In this document: positions 1 through 10,948 of the stretch, piece after piece
Numbering within the stretch: the first letter of the stretch is position 1
Layout of the letters: each line of letters opens with the position of its first letter
DNA from: Fratercula arctica
Lineage: Eukaryota; Chordata; Aves; Charadriiformes; Alcidae
Direction: 5' to 3'
Length of the DNA: 64,000 bases
Assembly (NCBI GenBank): GCA_947846985.1
Contig: CANTUZ010000004.1
Coordinates: 7,058,927-7,122,926 of the forward strand
The notes under the pieces: model-generated
The model's database searches: none
What the model was told of the DNA's origin: nothing
What the model saw: the letters and a program-made list of their open reading frames with translations, nothing else
Position numbers and translations under genes: made by a program

Positions 1-90
1 TAGGGGAAGGTGTCTCCCTGCCCGTGGCAGGGGGGTTGGAATTAGATGATCTTTAAGGTTGCTTCCAACTCTAACCAGATGCGAAATTGT
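1..90 (+). mobile_element. CR1 LINE, 3' terminal fragment (bird type)
   Basis: The segment carries the classical bird CR1 tail: a short inverted motif around a G run (CCTGCCCGTGGCAGGGGGG), then TTGGAATTAGATGATCTTTA, then a CTTCCAACTC-type stretch. Only the 3' untranslated end lies in the window, so the element either starts before base 1 or is heavily 5'-truncated, as most CR1 copies are. The usual terminal octamer repeat (ATTCTATG) has decayed. Known of the family: CR1 is the dominant retrotransposon of birds and non-avian reptiles and ends without a poly(A) tail. No coding capacity is left here. Confidence 0.85.
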
Positions 91-2029
91 TACTTGAAGA
101 ACATTCACCATACTCTTAAACGCTGTCCTGGCTGACTGTCAGAGACAAGCTTATGGACAAAAGGAACTATTGTTCTGAAAATGTATAGCCTATTTTCCTT
201 ATAAGAAAAAGGAATTAAAATTAGAATTCAAGTTTTTCAAATCCTTGAGCATGCATGGGCCCGGATATGTTTTTATGAGGTTTTTTACCTACTTATTTTG
301 GTGTAGGTGTGTACGCATCTATGTTCTTTTAGTTACATAAATACTTATTTCACTTTTTATTACCTGCTAAAATGTTAAAGTGAAAAAGAGGTTTGAAATC
401 TTTGCGTGGGGCCCAAATCTCTGTACTTCTCCAGAAGAAAGATTGCATCTTTCATTGAATTAGGTAAATCCTCTTAATCCTTTTTCTGCTTTTTCTATTC
501 TTAAATATCACTCTTATTTTGCAGCCATCTTTGTGGAGCATGTTTTACAAACCTTAAAATATCATGTTAGGAACTAGTATCTTTTAACTAGACAAGGTGC
601 TTTGCCACCCCTTTTGTTTTGTTTTTGAATCTTGCCAGCACAAACACACAGTTAATGGTGATGACTGAAGAAAAATATCCATTAGAGCAGCGCTACTGTG
701 TGGTATACACTCTGTTGCCATTACTTTCAGAAATCACTTAGTTTAGGGCACTTCCTTGTGACTTTTCTCTCAAACACACCCTATTAACAATGCACTTTGT
801 CTCAGGCTGCATTGCAACTGATGATAAACAGATGGATCTTGGTCACTGAATGAATACGAGAAAGCTGTTTGAGCATGGTATGGTTCGTATTCCCATCCAG
901 CTGCCTCGGGCTTCTGTCCTCTCAAAACCCTGCTGAACAGTGAAGACTTCTAATTAGGTTTGAGGGTGAGGGTCTCTTTCTGGCCATATATCACTTTCTT
1001 AGGCAGGCCTTCCACAGAATTTGCAAGAAGGAAGATGTATGACGCTGTCAAAACAGCATCTTCTTCAGAATGACATGAAAAAAAAGGGGTTTCTGTGCAA
1101 GTTGGCTCTTTGGGGGATGGCAAGGAAGTGGGGAGAAGAGGGAAGAAAGATGGTGAAAAATGCCAACATCTCCCATAAAACAGCTCCTGGCATGCTGATC
1201 GTATTGAAATGGTGTTGTGAGTCACCGGGGACATAAACCAATATAAGAGACTGCAGCACGGTGTGGACATGTGTAACATTGGTTGTGTGCCACGAAGCAA
1301 TAATCTCCGGATGTCTGAATTGCATTTTGTTTTTTTTTTTAAGGGTTGTTTGCTTTCATGTTAAAACTTCCTTTTCTGGCAACAAGGTCTAATGCTACAT
1401 ATAGTGCCACTGTGGGTACAAAAATTTAGCTGTGTGAAATTCTGTGCTATGAGGTGATTCTAAGTCCACTGAAATCAGCATGAAAAACATTTCCATGTGG
1501 CTGGAATGGAGCCCTGGCACTGTCTAGGTGTGCCAAAGCACCTGTCAGCCTCTTGGGAGAGACATTTTTGTCCCTGTTTCTCAGAAAATGATGACAATGG
1601 TAAAGATATTGAGATAAAGATATTGAGCTGGCTGCATTTAGGTGATCCTTTACCCACTGTATGTGTGAAGGGCCTAACACCACCCCACCTGGCTGAGAGG
1701 CAAGGCAAGGCCAGGGGAAGACATGATGCAGATTTTTTTTCATTTTTATTTATTTATTTTCCTCCAGCTGGACCTAGTGGATGCGTGGCTCAAGTGGTAC
1801 TCAGGAGCCGACCTTCAGACCTTATGTCTTTAAATTTACTCGTGATCTCAGGCTTGAGAGGCACTGTAAAACGGCATCTCACTATGGCAGGGGTACCCCT
1901 GCATGCCACAGGCATGAATGCAGCTGGAAAGGCTCAGCACAGAGCCAGTTAGACAGGGTGACAGGCACAGTGGCGCTGAATAAGCCGGAGACAGGGAGAA
2001 ATTACAGCAGAAACCCCTTTCCCTCTCGG
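91..2029. other. Unassigned non-coding DNA
   Basis: Mixed-composition DNA with no recognised gene. It holds an 11-base T run near 1330, a 14-bp tandem duplication (1601-1628) and a T-rich 3' splice-like site ending at 1767. The site is followed by a 21-codon open stretch with no donor. A 151-codon open frame spans 1497-1952 (+) but matches no family I know and runs through low-complexity T-rich DNA, so I read it as chance. Confidence 0.5.
1601..1628. repeat. 14-bp tandem duplication
   Basis: Two adjacent copies of TAAAGATATTGAG plus one further base (A in the first copy, C in the second). It looks like a simple local slippage or duplication event with no evident function. Confidence 0.9.
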
Positions 2030-2400
2030 TGCACCGGGCTGTGAGGAGCCGGTGGGCAGGCGCTGAAGGGGAGGGCACTGAGGGCCGCGGCGCCATTTGA
2101 ATCTCCATGGGAGCTGCCTCTTCACTCGGTGTGGCTGTCCCCCCTCTTCACTCGGTGTGGCTGTCCCCCCTCTTCACTCGGTGTGGCTGTCCCCCCTCTT
2201 CACTCGGTGTGGCTGTCCCCTCTCCACCCCTGCCGACTCGGTTTGTGTCCCCTCCCCACGCCTGCCTGAGGCGAGGCAGGGGACAGGAAATGGCGGGAAG
2301 GGGCGGGGGCTGACAGCCATTCCCCCTTCCCGCCCCTCAGGTCCCTCAGAAGCCCGCTCAGCCTGAGGTACCCCAGGCAGGGCAGGTGGTGCCGAACCCC
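2030..2400. promoter_or_regulatory. Weak CpG-rich patch, possible promoter or enhancer
   Basis: This is the only clearly GC-rich stretch in the window. By eye about 20 CpG dinucleotides fall in about 370 bp, far denser than the flanks. It contains a GC box (GGGGCGGGGG, 2300-2309), an adjacent E2F-like TGGCGGGAA (2291-2299) and a YY1-like GGCGCCATTTG (2089-2099). A 26-bp minisatellite sits in the middle. Known: such Sp1/E2F/YY1 combinations are common in TATA-less promoters. Inference: this could be an alternative or lncRNA promoter, or simply a GC-rich minisatellite locus. Direction cannot be decided, and no first exon with a convincing donor was found beside it. Confidence 0.35.
2119..2222. 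repeat. 26-bp minisatellite, four copies
   Basis: Four consecutive 26-bp units of the form TCTTCACTCGGTGTGGCTGT followed by six pyrimidines (2119-2144, 2145-2170, 2171-2196, 2197-2222). The first three are identical, and the last differs by one base in its C run. A decayed partial unit with ACTCGGTTTGTGTCCCC follows to about 2255. The near-identity suggests recent expansion. Each unit carries one CpG, so the repeat adds to the CpG density of the patch. Confidence 0.95.
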
Positions 2401-2883
2401 TTTGTTTAAACTTTGTGAAAATAGGCTTTTCTCAGTAGCCTTGCTCCCCTGGAACCGGATTGGGAGGCAATTCAGGGCTGCCATGAAAAGCCCTGTGTGC
2501 TTGGCTGCAGCTTTTTGTGTCTCGTGCCACGAAGGCGCAGGTGTTGTTGGTGTCCTGTGTGGGTGGCTCAAGCCCAGAGAGGGCTGTGGTGATGTGGGGA
2601 GCTGGCCCTGGAGTGAGAATGGCACAAAAATGGTGGCCCAGGCTTTGCCTGTGTGTTTGCAGGTGGGTGGTGTGGCTGAGGACTTGGTCATCATTGATCT
2701 GTGGCAAGTTAAGAAGGTTTTATAGCTGCCTTGGGAGAGCCTGGTAAAAAGGAGTGAGGAGAGACCTACTCTCACAGAGTTGCCTCGCTGAAGGTTCGGA
2801 CTGTTTCCGCTCCCATCTGTGCTGATAACCCCCACCTCCCCAAACATCAAATAAACCCTGCGATTCCCCAAATGTTGGGACAC
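2200..2883 (-). other. Longest open frame in the window (227 codons), probably not a gene
   Basis: An ATG-to-stop frame of 227 codons on the minus strand. It overlaps the GC-rich patch, where stop codons are rarer by composition. The predicted protein is rich in Ser, Pro, His and Gly, has no signal peptide, membrane segment, repeat or motif that I recognise, and two of its flanking codon stretches derive from the minisatellite. Open frames on the opposite strand cover part of the same DNA (2097-2366 and 2402-2725). I give it little weight as a real protein. Confidence 0.08.
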
Positions 2884-3538
2884 ATCCTGCAGTTCAGCCT
2901 GAAATGGGGTCAGTCAACTGTCAGCAAGTGACCCATTTTCCCAGCTGCTGCTGAGCATTGTTAGCCATGAGGCAGCCGGGGTTTGAGCCATGGCCCTCCC
3001 TCTAAAAGTGCTGGTGTGTGAAAGGAAAATAGGAGTTTTAGTGAAGATGTTTTTAGCCAGGGGATTCTTCTATCTTGGTCAATAATATTTGAAAACCAAG
3101 AGGAGGTTGAGGTGGATACTGAAAAAATCACTGTAAAATCACAAAAACTAGTTCTGAAACAAACCTGTGCTTTTTCCAGCGTTTTTGCTCACTGTAGGGA
3201 CCATCACAGTTTAGATAAATCCATGTTCAGAGGTCCATTTATAAAATATCCAAGACTGATTCTAGGGGAGGGAGGGGGTAAGCAGCTATTTAAAATGAGA
3301 GTCTCGCAATATCTGTGAAAATCGTATGTTTGATCTGTTTTAGCTTTACCTTATCTGGATTGTAGATTTGCTGGAAACTTGCATGTATTTGTGCATTAAG
3401 GACTTCCATCTCAACAAAACACGTGAATGCTGCATGCAGGAAGGAGAACCTTTCTCTTTTCCCTTTTTTCCCTTTCTCTTCCGTATAATATTGCTCTCTC
3501 AAACAAACCCCAGACCATCATTTTTGTGCTGCTTTCAG

Positions 3539-3814
3539 CAATGTCTTCTGAGCTGATTTTGGAAAGTGACAGGGAAACCTTAGAATATTTTTCTCACCTT
3601 GAGGGTGATATGCTTCTAATATATGGGTTGGGACTGAACATTTTCAAACATGGGCTAAATAGATCATATATTTTTACTGAACCATTAGAAATAACCATAA
3701 AGGCCTTCTTGGAGTCTATTTTGTACATGAGCTTAAATAATTTGCACTACGTTAGCATTTTAAATGGGCTGCTGAAATAAAAAAACCCTGTGCTCATAGT
3801 TTTTTAAAGGTGTG
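3539..3814 (+). other. Candidate terminal exon with ORF and poly(A) signal
   Basis: A 3' splice-like site (TTTGTGCTGCTTTCAG, ending 3538) is followed two bases later by ATG (3541) and a 79-codon open frame ending in TAA at 3778-3780. The stop overlaps a canonical AATAAA (3776-3781), and a CA dinucleotide and a G/T-rich stretch (3799-3814) follow at plausible poly(A)-site spacing. The frame stays open through AT-rich DNA where stops are frequent, and the peptide alternates acidic and hydrophobic stretches (MSSELILESDRETLEYF at the start). I recognise no family. The combination is suggestive, but nothing shows it is transcribed. Confidence 0.15.
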
Positions 3815-3885
3815 AGAAATACCTATAACTATTTAATCTTTCCCCTTACTAATGGAAAGAATTCATATGTATATATAAAATAGAA

Positions 3886-3926
3886 ATATATATTGATATA
3901 TTAATATAAAATGTATCAATATATAT
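3886..3926. repeat. AT-rich inverted repeat, 13-bp arms
   Basis: Arms 3886-3898 (ATATATATTGATA) and 3914-3926 (TATCAATATATAT) are exact reverse complements around a 15-base spacer. The arms include dinucleotide TA runs, so this may be a decayed TA microsatellite rather than a functional structure. Confidence 0.8.
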
Positions 3927-5963
3927 ATGACTTTCCTACACATTTCCCAATTTTTCCCTCTTTCTTATACGACAGTACTTCTACATTATGCTCTTGTCTG
4001 TCAGAGTAATCTCAATAGCTCCCTTTTACCTTGGGAGTGAAAAAAAAAAAAAAATCACCTGTACATCTGTCCCCACTCTCAGAATAATAAAACCTTTATG
4101 TTCCAGTGAATATTTATCTCCAAGCATTGACACCAAACTCCTGGGATGGGGCTGCATGGATTGTTTAAAAGTGGGATGTCCTATGGCAGTTAATCATAGC
4201 TAATGCGGTGCTCAGGAGGAAGAGGAAATGATTTTATGACTGTAAGTGGAAAAAGGACAAATAAACAGGCCTGGGAAGGGGAGCTGTCGTGTGCAGGGGA
4301 GCCTAAGGCTTTTAGTGTGGTTGCAGGAAATGGGCTGTATGCATCACGAGGGGCGCCCACAAATGCACTTGGGGCTTTCAGAAATGTATTTAGGTCGCTG
4401 ACACTTTGAAAGCTTTATACATTTTGAGCCTGGGGCTGTAACAAAGGCATGTAAACTCAGAGTGAAGGCTAGCATCCATCCGTGGCTGGTCTTATTGTAT
4501 CCACAGGAATTTCAGATCAATGAAGGATGTTAGCAATTATGTGCTGAAATAACTAAGTACAATGGGATGAGGTAAGGAAAGCGCTTCAGCCTTGAATTTG
4601 AATTTCTTTTGGGTTTTGTCAGTTTGTGCTGACACTCCTTGCAATCCTTAGCGTGTCTTTGGGGCTGCCATACATTGTTCAGTACAGGAAATTTGAGAGA
4701 CACAAGTTCAGCAGCAAGCGTCTAAGTTGCATCTGTGGATGTGACCTTTCCCTGGTGCAAGCCACTCGCTGCCTGGGGCAGTTTCACTGCTGGACTTGTG
4801 AAGGTATTTTATGGACGTGATGCTGGTTTCTCTTTTGGCACAAAATCCTTGATAGCAGGTTTTGTCCTGGATTTTGAGGCTGAGAAGAGGTTGCCATCAT
4901 GTCGCTTGACTTCCTGCAAAACTCCAGCCCCCAGTGTGCTGTGAAGAAGGTCCTGTGTGCCGCCTCATGCTCCGTTTGTTCCCTGCGGTTCTTTCCACTT
5001 GTAATTCCCAAAGGGCCAAACCCAGGGCTGTATGCCTGACCCTCGTATCCAGGCCACTGGGCAGAGTGAAGCAAGGAGGAGGAATTCCTTTGAAGTTGTG
5101 GAGCTGCTCCCCGGAGGCTGATGGGAGCCCAGCGGTGGATGCAGCGTCCCAGGGCCCTCACGGTGCCTCCCTGAAAGGGATCTGATTCCTGCTTCTCCCT
5201 GCAGCACAACCATATCGGTTCCACTACAGTGCAGCCTTCTGTTGCAGAGCAGTGGGGTTAGCCTGGCTCTAAACTCTCAGAATGACAGACACTCGCAGAA
5301 AACCCCATTACAAACTTCCTTTCTTAAAAGCCAAAACACATGCTATGAGAACCTAGAGTCTATGACTTCCAGTTAGGACAGTTAATCAAAATGTTTGCCA
5401 TGTATTGTGTGAGCTCCTTCACAGTTTGTGCATTTATCTTTTAAACATCTGCAGAACAGCATGGCTTGGATAGGTTTCTGTTGCTACTCTGAGCCTTCAT
5501 TGGCTCTTGAGAGTGAGTGAAGAGGAGCCAGACAACATGAAGGGCAGACAATCAAAGCTTTTGACTCTTAGATCCTTGCAGATGGGCCTTCTGATGAAAT
5601 GACTAACAACTGTTGCCAGATCAGCAAGTAGCAACCACAAGGCACCTGTATTTATTTAACTTTCATTTTGTCAGATAACTTGTCTTTATGCTCTTGCAGT
5701 TTTAACTATGGATTTATAAGTCACGAGGCTTCTTTCTGATCTCCCTAGCACAAGTGGAAAATGAGTCACTTGAGATTGGTTGTTGATAAGAGTTCTACTG
5801 TAAAAGCCAGATATGTGAAAGCAGGATCAGGCTGAGGTGCAGATGATGAGTCCAGTGTCTAGTTTGTTTGAAACATCTTTATTGTCGGCCTGCAGGGTGA
5901 AGTCTTCTAAGGGCACATACTAGCAGGAGGAAAGATTTTTAGCAGAACCCTTTGGTTATTGTT

Positions 5964-5993
5964 AAAAAAAAAAAACAAAAACAAAACCAAACC
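5964..5993. repeat. A/C-only low-complexity tract
   Basis: Thirty bases containing only A and C on the plus strand. It resembles the longer A/C tracts at 24297-24344, 40912-40941 and 44652-44697. Confidence 0.85.
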
Positions 5994-7208
5994 GGCCTCA
6001 TTTTCCTTTTCTGAATGGCTGTGCATCTTGTGAATTCAACTGTGAAAAAAGAAGGTGAGACTATCTGCAGCCAGGGCCCCCCAGCGACTTCAGTCTGCCC
6101 TGGGTGAGACTCTAGGTGAGGGGCAGCCAGCTTTCCTGACCTTGCAAACTGCCTGCCAAAGCCAAGAGGTTGCCAGATGCCTCAGGCTACAAACCGCGCA
6201 CCTCAGAGCCTGTGTTCCAGGAATGGCTTGCAGGTGGTGTTGCCAGCAGCTCCACAGGAGCTTCGTTGCTCTGTCCTTTATGGAAAGGAACAAAGCTGTG
6301 TATGTGGCCGTGTCCCAGGATGACCTAGTGGTGTTGGCTTAAGTAGCTCCTGCTGTCTTGCCGCCTTTCATGGGTGTAGACTCTGATTGACCAGTTTCCC
6401 CTGTGCCAGTCTAGCCCCGCTGCCAGGTGCTTCAGTGTAGCCCTGGCACATGAAGTACACTGCTCATGGGCTATATGAGGCTCGCCTTATTCGTGCCCAT
6501 TCCCTTGCCTTCCTTGAAGGCAAATATCCAAAATGTGCAATGCTGAATACTGGCTTTTATCAGAACAAATTAGAACACGCTTTGTGGCTTTGCTGCTGTT
6601 TCCGGGTGCCATAAAGGGTCTGAAGGTGGGTACTTGACTGTTCCTGGAAAGCAGTCAGCTTCCCTCTTCCTGGAGTAGTATATCTGAACAATGGCAAATG
6701 CCAAATCTGTACTTATTTCTGTATGCATGATTCTCTGGTTTTATAGCTGATGCTTTACCTGTATGCTTTTGGTCACTAGTGCTTTTGTTCACCAAATTAA
6801 CATCCTGGTCATATACGTGATATGGCTTATTGACATAGGATAAAATAACAAAGTGAACCTCCTCAAGTGTTAGAAGAATATTGCTGCACGACTGTGAGAC
6901 TTGGCCCATGTTTTTTAGCAATCTGTGTAGCTGTGTTTGTAGCTTCATCATTTAGGGATATGCTTTTGTCTCTAAATGAGCAAATGTATTCTCTTTCTAC
7001 TAGTGGAAACTATTTAGAACATAGAATTCTGCTAAATTTGATCTTCCTTCTTTTCTTTGTACGTCTACAATAAGATCTGATGGTTTAAAAAGGCTTTTAT
7101 GTGGCTTTTCCTGAGGATAGTTTTCTTTGGTCACTTCTGTCTAGCTCTCTCCTGAAGAGATCCAAATATGATGAAGACGAGACATAGCTGATTTATTGAT
7201 ATTTATTT

Positions 7209-7244
7209 ATTTCATTAGCTTGAAGTATTTCAAGCTAATGAAAT
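7209..7244. repeat. Perfect hairpin, 16-bp stem and 4-base loop
   Basis: ATTTCATTAGCTTGAA (7209-7224), loop GTAT, then the exact reverse complement TTCAAGCTAATGAAAT (7229-7244). There is no mismatch in the stem and no further pairing outside it. It is shorter than a microRNA precursor. It could be cruciform-forming, a relic of a palindromic insertion, or a local template-switch product. Confidence 0.95.
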
Positions 7245-7564
7245 TAGACTGGATTGATTAAGGGCATGTGTGGTAAGCATAGCACTTGAAAGCCAATCAG
7301 CTATTTCCTCCTGAGAAATGCTCTTACAGAGGGACTTGAAATTCAGATTGATCCCAGGTTTTCAGTATCAGGATTATTTAAGTATTTAGCTCTGCCTTAT
7401 TGCTACTTTTAGGCTATAGGGTATGATCTGTCTTCAAGTTAAGTAAAACTTTTGTTTGCAAGGAATTCTGCTGACCGAAGTGAAATCGAGGGGAGCCAGA
7501 GGATGCTGTGGCCTGTAGTGTATCAGCCAAGCAAGAATGGTCCTGTCTTTCCCTTTTTTCCCAG

Positions 7565-7645
7565 TTGATGTGTTGGCTTCACTGTGGCTTCTTTTCCTGG
7601 AGTCATCTCCTGCAGGGGATTATCTTGGTCTGAATTTATGCAAAT
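7565..7645 (+). other. Candidate exon, 81 nt
   Basis: A strong 3' splice-like site (CTTTCCCTTTTTTCCCAG, ending 7564) precedes 81 bases that end at AAAT|GTAAGAGT. The third frame (starting at 7567) is open across the whole segment and includes LASLWLLFLESSPAGD, a hydrophobic run. The donor lacks the usual G at -1, which weakens the case. No family resemblance. Confidence 0.1.
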
Positions 7646-8625
7646 GTAAGAGTACTGGACAGTGTCTTACATTGTCCACAATTGTGATCATGAAATGAAA
7701 ATGCTGGTTTTGCTCATAGGTTAGAACTAAGGTTAACTGCAAATTTCCTGGCCTTTGTGAATTTTAAAAATCAAATTTACTTTTGCATTAACATCACATC
7801 CTAAAATCAAATTTCCTTGTTTGTTTTTAAGATACGGAGAAAATCAGGAACAGGATTTTCTTTCACTAAGAAAATGTGGTGAGGCCAGTTTTGATTAGAT
7901 TTTACTAAAATAGGCAAAGAAACAAACTGGCCACACTCATTAGTTGTAAATCAATGAACAATTTCAGTCAGGAATATATATATATTTTTTTCTTCTTTCA
8001 AAACAAAATGTCTTATCTTTGTTTCTGTGCAGAGACTTTGGCAATATTATCACACAGCTTTTTCTAGAAATTATGACTGGCAGCAAGAGTTACATAAAGG
8101 CTTATCAACCTGGCCAGTAACTCCAGACACACTTTCATTCCCAGGAAATGTTAAGAAAAAAACATCAACATAGGACCTAGGGAATGAACATTAAACTATT
8201 GCGTAGATACGCGGTTTCTTTTTAAGTAAGTACAGTTAAAATTTACTGCTTCTGGAGGTAAATATTCTTTCTGTATGTTATGAGGTAGGATTGAATGAGG
8301 CATCTTTCCCTATTCTATTGTGTGTTCATAATGTTTGAATCAGTGATATTGATCAAGAGTCATAAGTGAATCTGGAAATCCAAGCCTTTGCATGTTTCCG
8401 GACACGCTTTTGAGCATATCAGCAAAGAACAGGGGAAGGGCTGGGTTTGGGAGGGTAAGGCTGCTGTAGTAAATATTTTTCAGTTGTGGCTTACGTGGGA
8501 TTTGCTAATGTTCTGCAAACAACTGGTTTGTCCAGCTTTACAGATAAAACACACAATTTGCTTATCACAAAAAAATGCATGAAGGAGGTTGACAAAGCTT
8601 TTATTTTTTTTTTTTTCCTGTGCAG

Positions 8626-8690
8626 TTCCTGTACCTGTCAAAAGGATTTTATGAGATGGAGAATGAGGAGGATATGTGGCTTCCTTAACC
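8626..8690 (+). other. Candidate exon after a 13-base T run
   Basis: A T-rich tract ends in CCTGTGCAG (to 8625). The frame starting exactly at 8626 is open for 20 codons, reading FLYLSKGFYEMENEEDMWLP, and stops at TAA 8686-8688. A possible donor, CC|GTGAGT, lies at 8691. No poly(A) signal is seen in the next 600 bases. The peptide is acidic and unlike low-complexity translation, but it is short and unrecognised. Confidence 0.1.
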
Positions 8691-8927
8691 GTGAGTGAAA
8701 GGAGACAGATTTGTAAGACAACTTTGACAAGTACGTTTGTTGCTATAAAGGAACATTTGGGAAATCCTGTTTTACGTGTTTGAGTGTGGCAATCACCCTG
8801 ATGCTCTTCCTCATTGCAAACTACAATAACCCCAACTGGGATCAGAGCACGTATTACCCCATTCATAATAAGGGTGTTGAAACCCTTTCTGCAACAGTTT
8901 CTCTAAGCTGGTAGCCAGGGGTGTTTT

Positions 8928-8940
8928 CGCTGACTCAGCA
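8928..8940. promoter_or_regulatory. MARE/ARE-like site
   Basis: CGCTGACTCAGCA matches the 13-bp Maf recognition element TGCTGACTCAGCA at 12 of 13 positions. It contains the antioxidant-response core TGACNNNGC and the AP-1 core TGACTCA. Known of the family: large or small Maf, NRF2 and AP-1 dimers bind such sites. A single site in non-coding DNA may be non-functional. Confidence 0.35.
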
Positions 8941-10948
8941 GCATTACGGGCTCACTGGCAGCACTGCACACACAGCTTGCACATGCTGTGCCTGAAGTTA
9001 CGGCAAGACTCTCCACTTGTCACTTGGTGGGCAGGAAAATGGCACAAGAGCAGAAGAGCTAAAAATGAACAATGTAAGCCCAAGGGACAGGATTCCCATT
9101 TATCTTCAGTGCTGCTGAAACGCTGCGCTGCTGCTGGATGGCTTGTGCAGAGTAACGTGAGCTTTGTTGCCCTGCTTTTGCTGCTGATTACATGACAGTG
9201 TTTCCTTTGCCATTAGTTAATTCTACCTCAGACTGCTTGTTAATGAAATAATTTGCAGCACCTGCTTCCACTTTCCATGTCATGGACAGTTGCTGGTTTT
9301 ACAAAATGTTTTCTGTTTGTCAAGCTGCTCTGCCTGCCTGGAAATGTTTTGCCTACTCAAATTTTTTAGGCTCATACCTCAAGGACTTGTTACTAGGTAA
9401 CGGAGTTCCATTTGCCAATTGCCCACTATTTCCTTCTCACCGTATTACAGGCCTGATTATTAACATTTAGTTCAGAGAAATTGCTGTCATTATGTGAAGT
9501 AACTTCCTTTAGAGGTTACTCATTAACCTTAGGTATTTTACTGTGCGATTATAATTGCCAAATGCCATAGGCATGGAAAACCTTTGAACTCCTCAAGGTA
9601 TTAGTGTATGGGAGAAATGGTATCAGCTGTGATTTTTATATGTTCTCCACATCCCCCACCCAACCCCCAGTTATTTTTCCTTTTGACTGTATTCTTGTTT
9701 ACCATTCCTCTTGGCGTGCTTCATAGCATACAGAGCCTGCTCAGCTGCTGGAGAAGAGAATGTTTCCTTCTGAAAGGGAATCACTCTCTCCTGTTCCCCT
9801 TTATACATCTGAGATTAGCCCTAGCAAGCTCAGTGTCATTACAGTGCTCATTATCTGCTTAGCAGTGCAACTAAGGACAGAATTTGATCTCTTGACCCTG
9901 TATGAGAAGTGACATAATTGGGAAGCCAACAGTCTTGTGTGGCACGGTCCATGATGTTACTGTGTGAAGTTTCCCAGTATTTGGGGTAGGTCTTCCATAT
10001 TTGCTTTGGGGAGATTCTCAATCAACTCTACTGCTATATATTGTGTTCAAGGAATGGAAATTCTAATAAAAAAACCATCATTCTCCCTTTTTTTTTTAAT
10101 TGTCTATTCAAACAGAATTAGCTGCGTACTAAAGTGTTTGTCTCAGGACAGCATATGTTCTCTGGAAAAATCTTACTTAAACATCTTTGTCTTTCTCTCC
10201 TAACCCACTCCTTAGAAGTGCATCGACATTCCTGGTAACTTGATTCCTCTGAAAGGATAGAGCAAAGCTGCTGTAGCGTAGGCCTGTGTTGCCATGTGAC
10301 TTCAATGAGGAAATATATATCATATTCAGGAAATTAGGGGACAAGTGAGATATATACATAGTACTCAAACAGAACTAAAAAAAAGAAAAAGTACACAGGC
10401 AATAGGCACGTTTTTATGTGGAGTCAGACCTAGTTTTAATGTCAGAAAACAAAATGTTGTGTTGTGGTGGTCAAGGAAACCTTAGTCTGGTAAATCTTCT
10501 AAAATACAACAGTAGAATAACCAGTGCTATAAATAAAAAGGGGGGGAAGCTAAGGTGGTATTAACAAATGAGTCCTCCCAAGTCTGAGCTGGGCAAGGGG
10601 GAGAATGTAACAAGAAGATCACAACAGAGCAACTTCTATCAAGCCCCTGATTTAATATAGCTTACCCACTATGCTCTGTCCTTTTTTTTTTAATCTTAGC
10701 ATGAGTTGTGTTTTTTTTTTTTTTCCTAAAGGGGGAAAAAGTGTGGGGGGGACGGGACGACACACCTCAAAGCCAGTTATGCGGTTGCATGCTGCACATA
10801 GTACAATCTCCATGATGAAAGTGCTAAGTCAGTACCCTGATGTCATTAATAGTGAAAAATGTTTAATAATACAGTTTGTGATAGTGACCTAACTCTCCTC
10901 TTTTCTTTTTTTTTTTCATGGTAATTAATTTCTTCTTTCATCCTCTAG

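Larger units (their letters stand above)
2401..7208. other. Unassigned non-coding DNA
   Basis: No recognised gene. The stretch contains a 15-base A run (4040-4054), an AT-rich inverted repeat at 3886-3926, an A/C-only tract (5964-5993) and a terminal-exon-like segment at 3539-3814. A 146-codon minus-strand frame at 4784-5224 and a 95-codon plus-strand frame at 6055-6342 lie in slightly GC-richer DNA and resemble no family I know. A GCCAGGTGCTTCAG block near 6421 weakly resembles an antisense CR1 tail but is too short to call. Confidence 0.5.

Noticed and set aside
1768..1830. Acceptor-like site with a 21-codon frame
   Set aside because: No donor, and the pyrimidine tract is an ATTT-type simple repeat. 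Kept only as a remark in the regional entry.
2200..2883. 227-codon minus-strand open frame as a gene
   Set aside because: No recognised domain. It lies in GC-rich DNA with few stops, overlaps a minisatellite and has overlapping open frames on the other strand.
4784..5224. 146-codon minus-strand open frame
   Set aside because: No family resemblance, no splice or promoter context, and its length is within the tail expected for 64 kb of random frames.
6393..6440. Antisense CR1 tail suggested by GCCAGGTGCTTCAG
   Set aside because: Only 14 bases match well and the neighbouring CR1 landmarks are absent.
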